The position numbers and the translations under genes are program-made. Shown here one piece after another: positions 28,087 to 36,166 of a stretch of DNA of 64,000 nt. The first letter of the stretch is position 1, and each line of letters begins with the position of its first letter. Below the pieces are notes generated by a model that had not been told where the DNA came from, did no database searches, and saw nothing but the letters and a program-made list of their open reading frames with translations. The stretch comes from Methylobacterium marchantiae (lineage in GTDB: Bacteria; Pseudomonadota; Alphaproteobacteria; Rhizobiales; Beijerinckiaceae), in the NCBI RefSeq assembly GCF_022179405.1, contig NZ_BPQT01000011.1, positions 1 to 64,000 on the forward strand, in the 5' to 3' direction.

Positions 28087-28866
28087 ATGTACTGGAAAGA
28101 AAAAATTCCTGGATGCATCTCTATGGCGAATTCTTCGGCAAAAATCAGCAGATTTGGAAAATGGCTGAAAAAAATTCGAGAAGATAATGAGCTAACTGCT
28201 CAGGCAGTAGCAGAACAAGCTGGCGTTTCCAGCGCCACAATTAGATACATTGAGGTTGGTCGGACACAAAATCCAAGCGCTGATACGCAGTCATCAATTG
28301 AAGAAGCGATCGAGTACTTAATATCAGGTGGCGTCAGCAAGTTTGGCCAATGGCTAAAATCAGAGCGAGAAAAATCTGGCCTTAGTGCGAGCCAACTATC
28401 GCAGAAAGTTGGCATATCTCCGCAGTCAATATATAATATCGAAAATGGCAAAACGCTTAACCCAAGCTATTCCACAAAGGAAAAGATAGAGTCAGTTCTA
28501 GGTGTTGAAGCGCCAGAAAATACAACTAAGGAAGATGAGGCGTCGCAATCTGTAGAGGGCTTAGGCTCACTGCAGGATTTCGATCCACATGCGTTTGATC
28601 TGATACCGTCAGAGCCTGGGGTATATGTTCTTTATGATATTAGTGATCGGCCGATTTATGTCGGAAGATCTAAAAATGTCAGAAAGCGTCTTATTCAACA
28701 CTCAAACGCATTCTGGTACAAAAAGCCTATAGTTGTAGCCGCATCATACATTAAAATCACTCAAGACGAGCTAAGGAATCAAATCGAAGAAATAATGATT
28801 AAATTTCTTAAAACAAACGCTGTTATTAACAAATCTTATGTCGATAGAAATATGGAAGAAAAGTAA
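28087..28866 (+). CDS. Tandem XRE-type HTH plus GIY-YIG nuclease fusion
   Basis: A 259-residue AT-rich gene. Two HTH repeats are visible at about residues 20-76 (FGKWLKKIREDNELTAQAVA) and 85-138 (FGQWLKSEREKSGLSASQLS), each ending in an IYNIENGKT-like turn. A linker leads to a GIY-YIG domain at about 175-250: GVY at 178-180, YVG at 191-193, Arg201 and His205 in RKRLIQH, and Glu residues in DELRNQIEE. DNA binding and cutting are expected from these families; the target is unknown. An in-frame ATG at 28123 may be the real start. It sits 20 nt after gatB, whose 3' part is recoded, as expected for a free-standing homing-type nuclease. Confidence 0.85.
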   Translation: MYWKEKIPGCISMANSSAKISRFGKWLKKIREDNELTAQAVAEQAGVSSATIRYIEVGRTQNPSADTQSSIEEAIEYLISGGVSKFGQWLKSEREKSGLSASQLSQKVGISPQSIYNIENGKTLNPSYSTKEKIESVLGVEAPENTTKEDEASQSVEGLGSLQDFDPHAFDLIPSEPGVYVLYDISDRPIYVGRSKNVRKRLIQHSNAFWYKKPIVVAASYIKITQDELRNQIEEIMIKFLKTNAVINKSYVDRNMEEK

Positions 28867-29329
28867 TCCTTAGACTCAGTTTCGTCCGAGACAGCGGGCG
28901 GCGGAAGCGGTCGAGGTGGGGCATTCTGCGCATTCGAAGTCGTGCCGTATCGGCCGCTTCTGCGCCCCGGAGACCGCTTCCGTCCCGTAATTCGTGTCTG
29001 TGCTGCTCAGCGTCCGGACCGAATTAGTCCCGGGCGATCGTCGCAGCGTGCTGCTGGGGTGGAGTCATTCCCGTCTCCTGCCGCTAAGTTGGCCGCGATC
29101 GACAACCGATCAGCGCCTCCTCGTTGCTTGAGATGTGCTTTGCATCGAAGCACCCCATCAAGGTGGAACCAGACGGGGCAGGCGTCAAGTCCTTATTTCG
29201 TCTTTCGGAAAGCTGTATTCATTCCCATCGCGGCATTCCGGAAACCTGTTGCCCGTCAGACGGTTGACCGGGATGCGACCCGAGCTCCGGGCGTCGCGAC
29301 GGTGAGAGGGCAGTGTCAGGGCCGGCGGC
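28867..29329. other. Gap without a supported gene
   Basis: This 463-nt stretch between the nuclease gene and the next gene has intermediate GC and no frame with a credible ribosome site or protein-like composition; the longest open frame is Arg/Pro/Ser-rich. It may be degraded sequence at the border of the acquired nuclease unit. I see no tRNA or integrase remnant in it. Confidence 0.5.
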
Positions 29330-29857
29330 TCAATGAGCCGTGCCGTCCAGCATCTGGTTCTTCACGAGGTACTTGATGCCCCGGTCGAACGACTCGTCCG
29401 TGTTGCCGCGCAGGTCGACGCTGTAGGCCTTCTCCGGCGTGCCGGCCTTCAGGTCCTTCACGTAGACGTTGATGTTGAGGATGAGGTTCGACACCTTCTG
29501 CACCTCGCCGGTGATCGCGGCCTCGGCGCCGAGGGTCCGGGCATATTCCTCCGCACAGCCGTTGCAGGCGCGCAGGTCCGCCCCCTTCTCGACCTTCTGG
29601 CGGACCGGGTCGGTGGAGACGATGGTGTAGCGCCCGCTCGCCTCGAGCAGATCACGCAACTGGCCGCTGATCCGGGTCAGGCGAGCCCGCTCCTCGTCCG
29701 TCGGCGGGGTCGGCGCACCCTTGGCGAACTGGAAATCGAACACGGCGGCTTTCTCCGGCCCCGCGAGGGCCGGACCTGCCAGGCCGATCGCGAGAGCGAG
29801 GGCGAGGGCAGCGGCACGCGGGAGATGGGCGAAAGGGAGTCTCGTGGGGGGCGTCAT
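29330..29857 (-). CDS. Secreted DUF2380-like protein
   Basis: A 175-residue exported protein with a signal peptide (ALALALAIGLAGPALA) and a mature domain that opens AVFDFQF, contains YTIVSTDPVRQKV, a Cys pair in ACNGCAEEYA, and AITGEVQKVSNLILNINVYV. This is the pattern of DUF2380, a periplasmic family related to outer-membrane assembly or CsgG-like folds. GGAGGAA lies six nt before the ATG. The gene stands alone on its strand. Confidence 0.75.
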   Translation of the reverse strand: MTPPTRLPFAHLPRAAALALALAIGLAGPALAGPEKAAVFDFQFAKGAPTPPTDEERARLTRISGQLRDLLEASGRYTIVSTDPVRQKVEKGADLRACNGCAEEYARTLGAEAAITGEVQKVSNLILNINVYVKDLKAGTPEKAYSVDLRGNTDESFDRGIKYLVKNQMLDGTAH

Positions 29858-30022
29858 CTGTTCCTCCAGGGTCTTGTTCTCCGGGAGGGACGCGACGTGT
29901 CGCGATGGCGTCTTGGCGGCCGCGCCCCTGGTGCCGGTTTCGGCCGAGCACCACGGAAACAACGCCCCAGCACGGGATCGGCTCATACCCGGGTGGTGAG
30001 AGGCATGAGCCGAGCCGAATTC

Positions 30023-30811
30023 TCAAGCCACGGTGCGGTAGCGCTCGGCCGCATGGTCCTGCGCGAAATTGGGAAGCATGGCCGCTCTCGCCGCATCGAA
30101 ACTGTCCCATTGGCCCGCATCGGGGAGTGGGGGGATGGTGACGGTCTCGCGCCGGTCGAAGCCGACGAGGGCGGCGTCCACCAGCTCGTCGGTGTCCATC
30201 ACGCCCGACATCGTGTTCACGTCGGCACCCGAGCGCTCCCAGATCTCGGTGCGGGTCGCCGCCGGCAGGACCGCCTGGACGTAGACGCCGCTGGGAGCGA
30301 GTTCGAGATGGAGGCCCTGGCTCAGATACAGGACGAAGGCCTTGGTCGCTCCGTAGACGCTCATGCCGAATTCCGGCGCGAGACCGACCACCGAACCGAT
30401 ATTGACGATGGCGCCTTCGCCGGAAGCGGCGAGGCGCGGCGCCACGGCGCCTGCGAGCCGGGTCAGGGCGGTGACGTTGAGGCCGATGAGGTCGGCCATG
30501 CGCTCCGGCGTCTGGTCGGTGAAGCGTCCGAGGAGGGCGGCGCCGGCATTGTTGACGAGAATGCCGATCCGGGCATCCTCGCGCAGGCGGGTCTCGATGC
30601 GGGCGAGGTCGTCGGCCTGCGTCAGATCGGCCTGGACGACGTCCACGGCGATTCCCGCCTCGCGGCGGAGGCGCTCGGCGAGGGAATCCAACCTCTTCAC
30701 GTCGCGCGCGACGAGGACGAGGTCATGACCGCGGCGGGCGAAGCGGTCGGCATAGACGGCGCCGATGCCGGAGGAGGCGCCGGTGACGAGAACGGTGGGC
30801 TTGGTGGACAT
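30023..30811 (-). CDS. Short-chain dehydrogenase/reductase (SDR)
   Basis: NAD(P)-dependent oxidoreductase of 262 residues. It has the cofactor motif TGASSGIG at 10-17, DLT after the second strand, NNAG, and the catalytic Ser with YGATK. The substrate cannot be told; the closest general type is the classical SDR acting on small ketones or aldehydes. Directly upstream lies a large palindrome that probably controls it. GAGGAAG-like sequence precedes the ATG. Confidence 0.9.
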   Translation of the reverse strand: MSTKPTVLVTGASSGIGAVYADRFARRGHDLVLVARDVKRLDSLAERLRREAGIAVDVVQADLTQADDLARIETRLREDARIGILVNNAGAALLGRFTDQTPERMADLIGLNVTALTRLAGAVAPRLAASGEGAIVNIGSVVGLAPEFGMSVYGATKAFVLYLSQGLHLELAPSGVYVQAVLPAATRTEIWERSGADVNTMSGVMDTDELVDAALVGFDRRETVTIPPLPDAGQWDSFDAARAAMLPNFAQDHAAERYRTVA

Positions 30812-30830
30812 GGGGGAGGCTTCCTCAAAT

Positions 30831-30873
30831 TCATGATCATCATCATGTAAAATAAACATGACGACGATCATGA
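30831..30873 (-). promoter_or_regulatory. Large palindromic operator upstream of the SDR gene
   Basis: Two 18-bp arms, TCATGATCATCATCATGT and ACATGACGACGATCATGA, are complementary at 16 of 18 positions across a 7-nt AAAATAA spacer. The centre lies about 41 nt before the SDR start, over the expected promoter. It has the form of a binding site for a dimer or pair of dimers, such as a TetR- or MarR-type repressor. No regulator gene lies next to it. Confidence 0.75.
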
Positions 30874-30920
30874 TAAGCGTCAAGCCGGAAGGCTCGGCCG
30901 GGCGTGAGGTTCCGCACATG

Positions 30921-30963
30921 CAGGCTTGCCCGCGCGACCGCGCGGCTGCGGTCGTCCGCCGGG
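30921..30963. repeat. Second copy of the short dispersed repeat
   Basis: Matches the stretch at 23191-23229, including CGCGCGACCGCGCGGCTGCG and GGTCGTCCGCCGG. It lies in the gap between the SDR gene and the efflux operon, which otherwise holds nothing I can identify. Confidence 0.5.
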
Positions 30964-31019
30964 CTCATTGAGACTTGGTGTCCGACTCGGGTTCGTCGAA
31001 GCCCGCGGCCATGCGACGA

Positions 31020-32063
31020 TCAGGGGGCCGGATCGGAAACCCGGCGGTCTTTCTCGGTCGAGGCGGGGGTGGCCGTCCCCGTGAGGCGGTCGCGCAGGCT
31101 CTTCCAGAACGCGCCGCCATGGGCTCCCGCCTCGCCGACCGAGACGGTGGCGTTCATGCCGGCCACCAGCGTGACGCCGTCGGGGACCCGGTCGATGCGG
31201 ATGCGCACGGGAATGCGCTGGGCGAGGCGCACCCAGGTATAGACCGGGTCGACATTGGGCAGGCCCTGCGTGCTCGGCGACGCGTTGGCGTTGCTGATGC
31301 CCAGGGTGATGCTCTCCACCCTGCCGTCGATCAGGGGCGCATAGCCGAGGAGCTCGGCCTTCGCCGCGTCGCCCACATGGATGTGGGCCATCTTCGTCTC
31401 CTCGAAATAGCCGTCGATCCAGAACGAATCGGTGTCGATCACCGCGACGTTCACGGTGCCGGCGGTGGCGTAGTCGCCGGCGCGCAGGAGGAGGTTGGTG
31501 ACGCGGCCGTTCACCGGCGAACGCACCTCGGTGCGGCCGCGATTGACCCGGGCCTGGTGCAGCTGAGCCCTGGCGGAGGCCAGCGCCGCCTCCGCGATCT
31601 TGGCGGTGCCCGCATATTGCTGCTTCTCCTCCACCGAGGTGGAGAGGGTGGTCAGCGCCTCGCGACGGGCCGCCTGAGTGCGCTTCACCTGGAGGTCGGC
31701 CTCGCGGTTCTCCAGTTCCGCCTGCGCGGTGGCGATGGCGATGTCGAAATCGACGGGGTCGATCACGTAGAGCACGTCGCCCCGGGCGACGTTCTGGTTG
31801 TCGGTGACGCGCAGCTCGACGATCTGGCCGGAGACCTGGGGCGCCACGCTCGCCACCTGTACCCGGACGCGTCCGTCGCGCGTCCACGGCGCGGTGACGT
31901 AGAATTGCCAGACCAGGGCGGCGGCCACGCAGGCGCAGGCCAGGATCGCTAACGTCGCCAGCAGCCTCAACCCGCGCCGAATCCGGCGCCCGGCGCGGGC
32001 CGGCGAGCGCTCCTTCGAGGGAGCGGCGTCCGAGAGGTCGTCGTCGGCTGTGTCGTCGGCCAT
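31020..32063 (-). CDS. HlyD-family membrane fusion protein of an AaeAB/EmrAB-type pump
   Basis: Periplasmic adaptor of 347 residues: an N-terminal cytoplasmic tail, one TM segment (LLATLAILACACVAAALVW), a biotinyl-lipoyl-like half (VAPQVSGQIVELRVTDNQ), a coiled-coil hairpin, then the second half (VRSPVNGRVTNLLLRAGDYA) and the beta-barrel part. It is the last gene of FUSC-DUF1656-HlyD, the same set as AaeB-AaeX-AaeA of E. coli, which exports hydroxylated aromatic acids. The outer-membrane channel is not in this window. Confidence 0.9.
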   Translation of the reverse strand: MADDTADDDLSDAAPSKERSPARAGRRIRRGLRLLATLAILACACVAAALVWQFYVTAPWTRDGRVRVQVASVAPQVSGQIVELRVTDNQNVARGDVLYVIDPVDFDIAIATAQAELENREADLQVKRTQAARREALTTLSTSVEEKQQYAGTAKIAEAALASARAQLHQARVNRGRTEVRSPVNGRVTNLLLRAGDYATAGTVNVAVIDTDSFWIDGYFEETKMAHIHVGDAAKAELLGYAPLIDGRVESITLGISNANASPSTQGLPNVDPVYTWVRLAQRIPVRIRIDRVPDGVTLVAGMNATVSVGEAGAHGGAFWKSLRDRLTGTATPASTEKDRRVSDPAP

Positions 32064-32118
32064 GTCAGTGGGAGACCATGTCAGCGGGAGGCTCCGCTCG
32101 GGGGAAGGCGGCGAGGGC

Positions 32119-32313
32119 TCAGAGGAAGACGATGAGGAGCGCGAGGATGCAGACGAAGATCCCCGCCTCGGCCAACGGCGGGTTGGCGACGTAGCGGCTG
32201 AAGCGGATGCGGCTGAAACCGAGGCGCAGGAGCACCATGATCGCCAGGGCCGCCACCACATAGGCGACGAAGGGCGAGATCAGGACGCCGCCGAGATCGA
32301 TGTCGTGACGCAT
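32119..32313 (-). CDS. DUF1656 small membrane protein, AaeX-like
   Basis: A 64-residue protein with two TM segments (VYVVAALAIM-like and GIFVCILALLIVFL) and the N-terminal family pattern DIDLGGVLISPFV. It sits between the FUSC and HlyD genes, as AaeX does between AaeB and AaeA. Its role in the pump is not established. Confidence 0.9.
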   Translation of the reverse strand: MRHDIDLGGVLISPFVAYVVAALAIMVLLRLGFSRIRFSRYVANPPLAEAGIFVCILALLIVFL

Positions 32314-32373
32314 GGGACGCCTCCATCGGGCGGGCGGTGGGGCGGAGGAGAGGTCCGCACGCTGCTGAGAACC

Positions 32374-34407
32374 TCACGGGGATCGCACCGGTTGCAGGAC
32401 GCCGAGGCGGCGCAGGACGCGGCCCTGATCCTCCAGGACGCGGCTCGCCGTCACGAGGTCGCTGACGAGGCGGGCGATGTCGAGGCGTGTCCGCCTGTCC
32501 GCCTCCGGCCCGTGTCGGAGGAACAGGCGCGCGGCCTCGGCGATCGCGGTCGCATCCGCGGCTTCCAGCCCTTCCCGGGCCTGCCTCGCGGCCGCGCGCA
32601 GGTCCGGCGTCTCGGGGAGGCGGCAGAGCTGGGCATGGGCGCGGGCGGCCGCGGATTCGAGGCGGGACAGGTCGAAGGCGCGGTCGAGGCTCGCCGCGCG
32701 GACCGCGCCGCTGCCCGAACTCCATTGCGAGAATTGCAGCAGCCTGTCGCTGTTGAGGCTGGTGCGGGTGGTGGCGTCGCCGCCATCGCCGGCGAGCGCG
32801 TCCAGCACCGAGGCCCTGGCCGAATCGAGGGCGAAGGCCCGGCGTTGCGCGTTCGAGATCGGCAGCACGATCCGCACCGCGACGAACAGGATGCCCGCCG
32901 CCATGGTCACCAGGAACGCGTTCGCGAGGAAGGTCTGCGCGTCGTAGGTCTGCGGGTTCGACGGGGACAGGAGGACCATGAAGAAGACGAGGAGAATGAA
33001 GCCGACCCCGAAGGTCGGCGGATTCAGGCTGAGGAAGCAGGCGACGAAGATCACGGGCGCGATGGCGATGGCGAGCAGCGGGAAGCCCTGCTCGCCCGCC
33101 AGCACGCCGAAGAGCACGAAACCCGCGCAGAGGGCCGCCACGGGCATGCCGATCAGCACGCCGCGGGCGAAGGCCTTCGGATCCGGCGCGATGGCCGAGA
33201 GCGCGCAGGTCGCCGCCACCTGCACCAGGGCGAAGGAGGTGGCCGGCCAGCCGGCGGCGATGAGGAACAGGGCGGTGGCGGCGAAGGCGATCCCCACGCG
33301 GGCCGCCCCGCGAAGGGCCACCGGAAAATCGCGATGCGTCGGCAGGGCGACGTCGCGCCTCGGCCGGCACCCCGTGGACAGGGCGTTCAGGCCATCCTCG
33401 GCGAAGGCCGCCGCGCGCGCGAAGTCGAGGCCGCGCTGGAGCGCCAGGACTTCCACCGGGTCGGTCGTTCCATGCCGGATCGCCGCGTCGACCACCGTGC
33501 CGAGGCGGTGCGCGGCCTCGTCGGCACCGGTCCCCGCCTCGTCGGTCAGGCCGAGGCAGATCCTGCGGACCTCGGAGACGGCCTCGCTCGGACGATCCAG
33601 CATCCCGCCGGCGGCGGTGAAGGCGCGGCTCGCCGCCGCCATGGCGTAGAGCGCCGCGATCGTGCTGCGCGCGCCCGCGGCCCGCCGCGCGCCGTCGTCG
33701 AGCTCGCCGCCGATGGCGCCGGCATCGGCGCGCATCACCGCGATCTGCCGGATCAGGGCGGCGGCCCGCTCCGATCCGGGATCTTTTCGCGACAACGTCT
33801 CGCGGGCGAAGGCCTTCGTGGCTTTGAGGGCTTCCGAAAGGGGTTTGCGCAGGGTGCGCCACGTGCTCGGTGAGGCCAGCGCATCGTTGATGAAGGTGAT
33901 GGCGACGATGCCAATGGTGATCGCGGCGACACGGTCGATCGCGGCGTCGAAGACCTCCTGCGGCGCATCGATATGGGCGACGGCGACGATCGCGACGGTA
34001 TAGCCCGACAGCATCGCCCCGTAGGCCCGGGTATCCTGCAGGAAGTGGGCGACGAAGACGCAGAGGGCGAGCCAGGTCGCCACGGAGACGAGGAGGAGTC
34101 CCCTGTCCTGCCCGAACAGGGCGATCAGCAGGATCGACACCGCCGCGCCCGCCAGGGTGCCGAGGAACCGGTACAGCGCCTTGGACAGGGCCTGGCCGCG
34201 CTTGGGCTGGGCCAGGATCGCCACGCAGACGGCCGCCGACGAGGCACCGGAGAGCTGGAGCCAGAAGGCGGCGTAGAGCGCCAGCACCATGGCGAGCCAG
34301 ATCCGCAGGGCGAAGGCCCAGGCGGAGGGCGCCGGGACGATGCGCTCCGCGAAGGAGAGCGCGCGGTCGAGGGGGGAGGGGCGTGTTCCGGCGGAAGCGC
34401 CGCTCAC
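32374..34407 (-). CDS. FUSC-family inner membrane transporter, AaeB-like
   Basis: A 677-residue pump subunit with two blocks of five to six TM segments (near residues 20-165 and 360-500) separated by a cytoplasmic region, and a soluble C-terminal domain; the FUSC pattern is clear in LQLSGASSAAVCVAILAQPK. It is the first gene of the three-gene efflux unit. The GTG start lies inside a tandem repeat that also covers the end of the upstream gene, so the exact start may be one repeat unit off. Confidence 0.9.
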   Translation of the reverse strand: MSGASAGTRPSPLDRALSFAERIVPAPSAWAFALRIWLAMVLALYAAFWLQLSGASSAAVCVAILAQPKRGQALSKALYRFLGTLAGAAVSILLIALFGQDRGLLLVSVATWLALCVFVAHFLQDTRAYGAMLSGYTVAIVAVAHIDAPQEVFDAAIDRVAAITIGIVAITFINDALASPSTWRTLRKPLSEALKATKAFARETLSRKDPGSERAAALIRQIAVMRADAGAIGGELDDGARRAAGARSTIAALYAMAAASRAFTAAGGMLDRPSEAVSEVRRICLGLTDEAGTGADEAAHRLGTVVDAAIRHGTTDPVEVLALQRGLDFARAAAFAEDGLNALSTGCRPRRDVALPTHRDFPVALRGAARVGIAFAATALFLIAAGWPATSFALVQVAATCALSAIAPDPKAFARGVLIGMPVAALCAGFVLFGVLAGEQGFPLLAIAIAPVIFVACFLSLNPPTFGVGFILLVFFMVLLSPSNPQTYDAQTFLANAFLVTMAAGILFVAVRIVLPISNAQRRAFALDSARASVLDALAGDGGDATTRTSLNSDRLLQFSQWSSGSGAVRAASLDRAFDLSRLESAAARAHAQLCRLPETPDLRAAARQAREGLEAADATAIAEAARLFLRHGPEADRRTRLDIARLVSDLVTASRVLEDQGRVLRRLGVLQPVRSP

Positions 34408-34466
34408 GGGGAAACCCCAGTCACAGGCAATCCCCGCTCACAGGCAATTCCCCGCTCACAGGGAAT
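34401..34466 (-). repeat. Short tandem repeat spanning the FUSC start
   Basis: On the minus strand units of 17-18 nt, CTGTGAGCGGGGAATTGC, CTGTGAGCGGGGATTGC and a diverged CTGTGACTGGGGTTTCCC, run from the stop codon of the DUF4345 gene to the GTG start of the FUSC gene. Each unit carries a GTG and a GGGG ribosome-site-like core, so copy number could change spacing or start choice. Confidence 0.65.
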
Positions 34467-34872
34467 GCGCGCCCGCCGCCGCATCCACGGCCCTGCCGGC
34501 GACCCGCATCTGCCAGAGGCAGAGGAGGGGCGTCACCACGAGCTCCATCGCCAGGGCGCAGAGCATCACCGCCGAGGGCAGGCCCGTGAGATAGAGGCCG
34601 AGGAGCCGCGCCAGGCCGCCGAGCACGACGACGAGGGTGAGGAAGCGGAACAGCCGCGACTTGGTCTCGATTCCCGGGACGCAGCTCCAGAACAGGATGC
34701 CGATGCCCATCAGAAGGCCGGACAGGTAGCGGAAATGGCTGTCGGCCGAGATTTCGGAGAGGCTGTTGCCGCCGACACCTCCGAGCCCGAACAGGATGCC
34801 GAAGAGCCCCGACGCGACCGGGACGATCGCGGCCACCGCCACCACGCGCTGCAGCGCCTCGCGCTCCCGCAT
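34456..34872 (-). CDS. DUF4345-like membrane protein
   Basis: A 138-residue protein with four hydrophobic segments (VVAVAAIVPVASGLFGILFG, YLSGLLMGIGILFWS, FLTLVVVLGGLARLLGLYL, VMLCALAMELVVTPLLCLW). The GGNSLSEISADSHFRYLSGL stretch is the conserved region of the family. It is just upstream of the efflux genes on the same strand and may share their transcript. Function unknown. Confidence 0.75.
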   Translation of the reverse strand: MREREALQRVVAVAAIVPVASGLFGILFGLGGVGGNSLSEISADSHFRYLSGLLMGIGILFWSCVPGIETKSRLFRFLTLVVVLGGLARLLGLYLTGLPSAVMLCALAMELVVTPLLCLWQMRVAGRAVDAAAGAHSL

Positions 34873-34931
34873 CCGTCCGCTTCTCCGCTCCAGGCCGGCG
34901 GGGCTCTCGCCCGAGCCCCTCGCCAGCCGAA

Positions 34932-35037
34932 CTAAGCAGGCTCGCGTTGGCAAGCCAACGCTTCACCCTGCTTAGCTTATTGATGTGTCGCAGGTTTTTG
35001 TCGCAGAACCGGGGCCACTTCTGCGAAGCCTGCTTAG
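34932..35037 (-). repeat. Palindromic dispersed repeat, copy 1
   Basis: Bounded by CTAAGCAGGC and its exact complement GCCTGCTTAG. Read on the minus strand it matches the copy at 39886-39995: TAAGCAGG, then TTCGCA-AAGTGG, CCGGTT-TGCG, and GTGAAGCGTTGGC-TGCCAACGC. The inner GCGTTGGC/GCCAACGC pair forms a stem. The CGCAAAACCGGT-AGTGG theme resembles intergenic palindromes common in Rhizobiales. Confidence 0.75.
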
Positions 35038-35038
35038 A

Positions 35039-35317
35039 TCAGGCCTTGATCTCCTTCAAGCGCTTGACGCATTTGCTGAAATATTGCGGCCATTTCGGTC
35101 CCTGCGCCGCCTTGTCGGCGACCGAGAGCGCGCGCCATTCGGCGCCGCACTTCTTCTGCCGCTCGCGGGCGGCGCTCTGGCTCACCGTCGGCTCCTTCGC
35201 GGCGGCGGCGGGGGCCGTGGACGAGGCCGCCGCCGGGTCCTTGGCGAAAGCCGGGTTCACGAAACTCAAGGCGATCGGTGCCGTGATCGCCACGGCGAGA
35301 AGGAAACGAAACCGCAT
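35039..35317 (-). CDS. Small secreted protein, PsiF-like
   Basis: A 92-residue exported protein: signal peptide (LLAVAITAPIALSFVNPAFA), an Ala/Pro-rich linker, and one KKCGAEWRALSVADKAAQG to WPQYFSKCVKRL unit with two Cys, the pattern of PsiF-type repeats. The stop codon touches the dispersed palindrome. Function unknown. Confidence 0.75.
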   Translation of the reverse strand: MRFRFLLAVAITAPIALSFVNPAFAKDPAAASSTAPAAAAKEPTVSQSAARERQKKCGAEWRALSVADKAAQGPKWPQYFSKCVKRLKEIKA

Positions 35318-35527
35318 CTCTGCAACCCCAGGTCGTCGGACTGCGCTCACGGGATGGCGCCGATCCGCCGCCATCACAGCTAGAAGTCGGGTGGAGGGCA
35401 AGTCCCTTCGCCGTGCCGCCGCACACCGTCCACCGTTCGATGTCGGCGTGGATCCTGCAACCATCCGCCCGCCGTCCGGTTTGATCCGGCGATATGATGC
35501 GACCCTGACAGGAGCGGAACGTTTCCC

Positions 35528-36163
35528 ATGGCCGCCGCCACCGAGAAGCCCATCGACGTCCATACCTGGGGCACGCCCAACGGCTGGAAGATTCCGATCA
35601 TGCTGGAGGAATGCGGGCTGCCCTACCGGGTGGTGCCGGTGAACATCGGCAAGGGCGACCAGATGGCGCCGGACTTCCTGGCGATCTCGCCCAACAACAA
35701 GATTCCCGCCATCGTCGATCCGGACGGACCCGACGGCGAGCCGATCGCGGTCTTCGAATCGGGGGCGATCCTGCAATATCTCGGGCGCAAGACCGGGTGC
35801 CTCTACCCCGCCGACGAGCGCGCCCGCGTGGCGGTGGACGAGTGGCTGTTCTGGCAGGTGGGAGGGTTCGGACCGATGCTCGGCCAGACCCACCATTTCC
35901 GGATCTACGCGCAGGAGAAGATCCCTTACGCGATCGAACGCTTCACCACCGAATCGCACCGGCTCTACGGCGTCCTCGACCGGCGCCTCGCCGACAGGGA
36001 GTTCGTGGCCGGCGCGTATTCCATCGCCGACATCGCGATCTTCACCTGGGCCAAGCACCACGACAAGCAGGGCGTCGACCTGTCGGAGCTTCCGAACGTC
36101 CGGCGCTGGCTCGTGGGAATCCTGGCGAGGCCGGCCGTCAAGCGGGGCCTCGCCGCGATCTGA
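35528..36163 (+). CDS. Glutathione S-transferase, YghU/YfcG-like
   Basis: A 211-residue GST with an N-terminal thioredoxin fold (WGTPNGWKIPIMLEECGLPY, NKIPAIVD, FESGAILQYLG) and a C-terminal helical domain (YSIADIAIFTWA). The TPNGWK motif is that of the Nu-class disulfide-bond oxidoreductases, which bind glutathione without a catalytic Tyr. Its end lies three nt from the end of the convergent gene. Confidence 0.9.
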   Translation: MAAATEKPIDVHTWGTPNGWKIPIMLEECGLPYRVVPVNIGKGDQMAPDFLAISPNNKIPAIVDPDGPDGEPIAVFESGAILQYLGRKTGCLYPADERARVAVDEWLFWQVGGFGPMLGQTHHFRIYAQEKIPYAIERFTTESHRLYGVLDRRLADREFVAGAYSIADIAIFTWAKHHDKQGVDLSELPNVRRWLVGILARPAVKRGLAAI

Positions 36164-36166
36164 ACG

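Noticed and set aside
28942-29376. Open frame of 144 codons in the gap after the nuclease gene
   Set aside because: Arg/Pro/Ser-rich composition, no ribosome site and overlap with the end of the minus-strand secreted protein.
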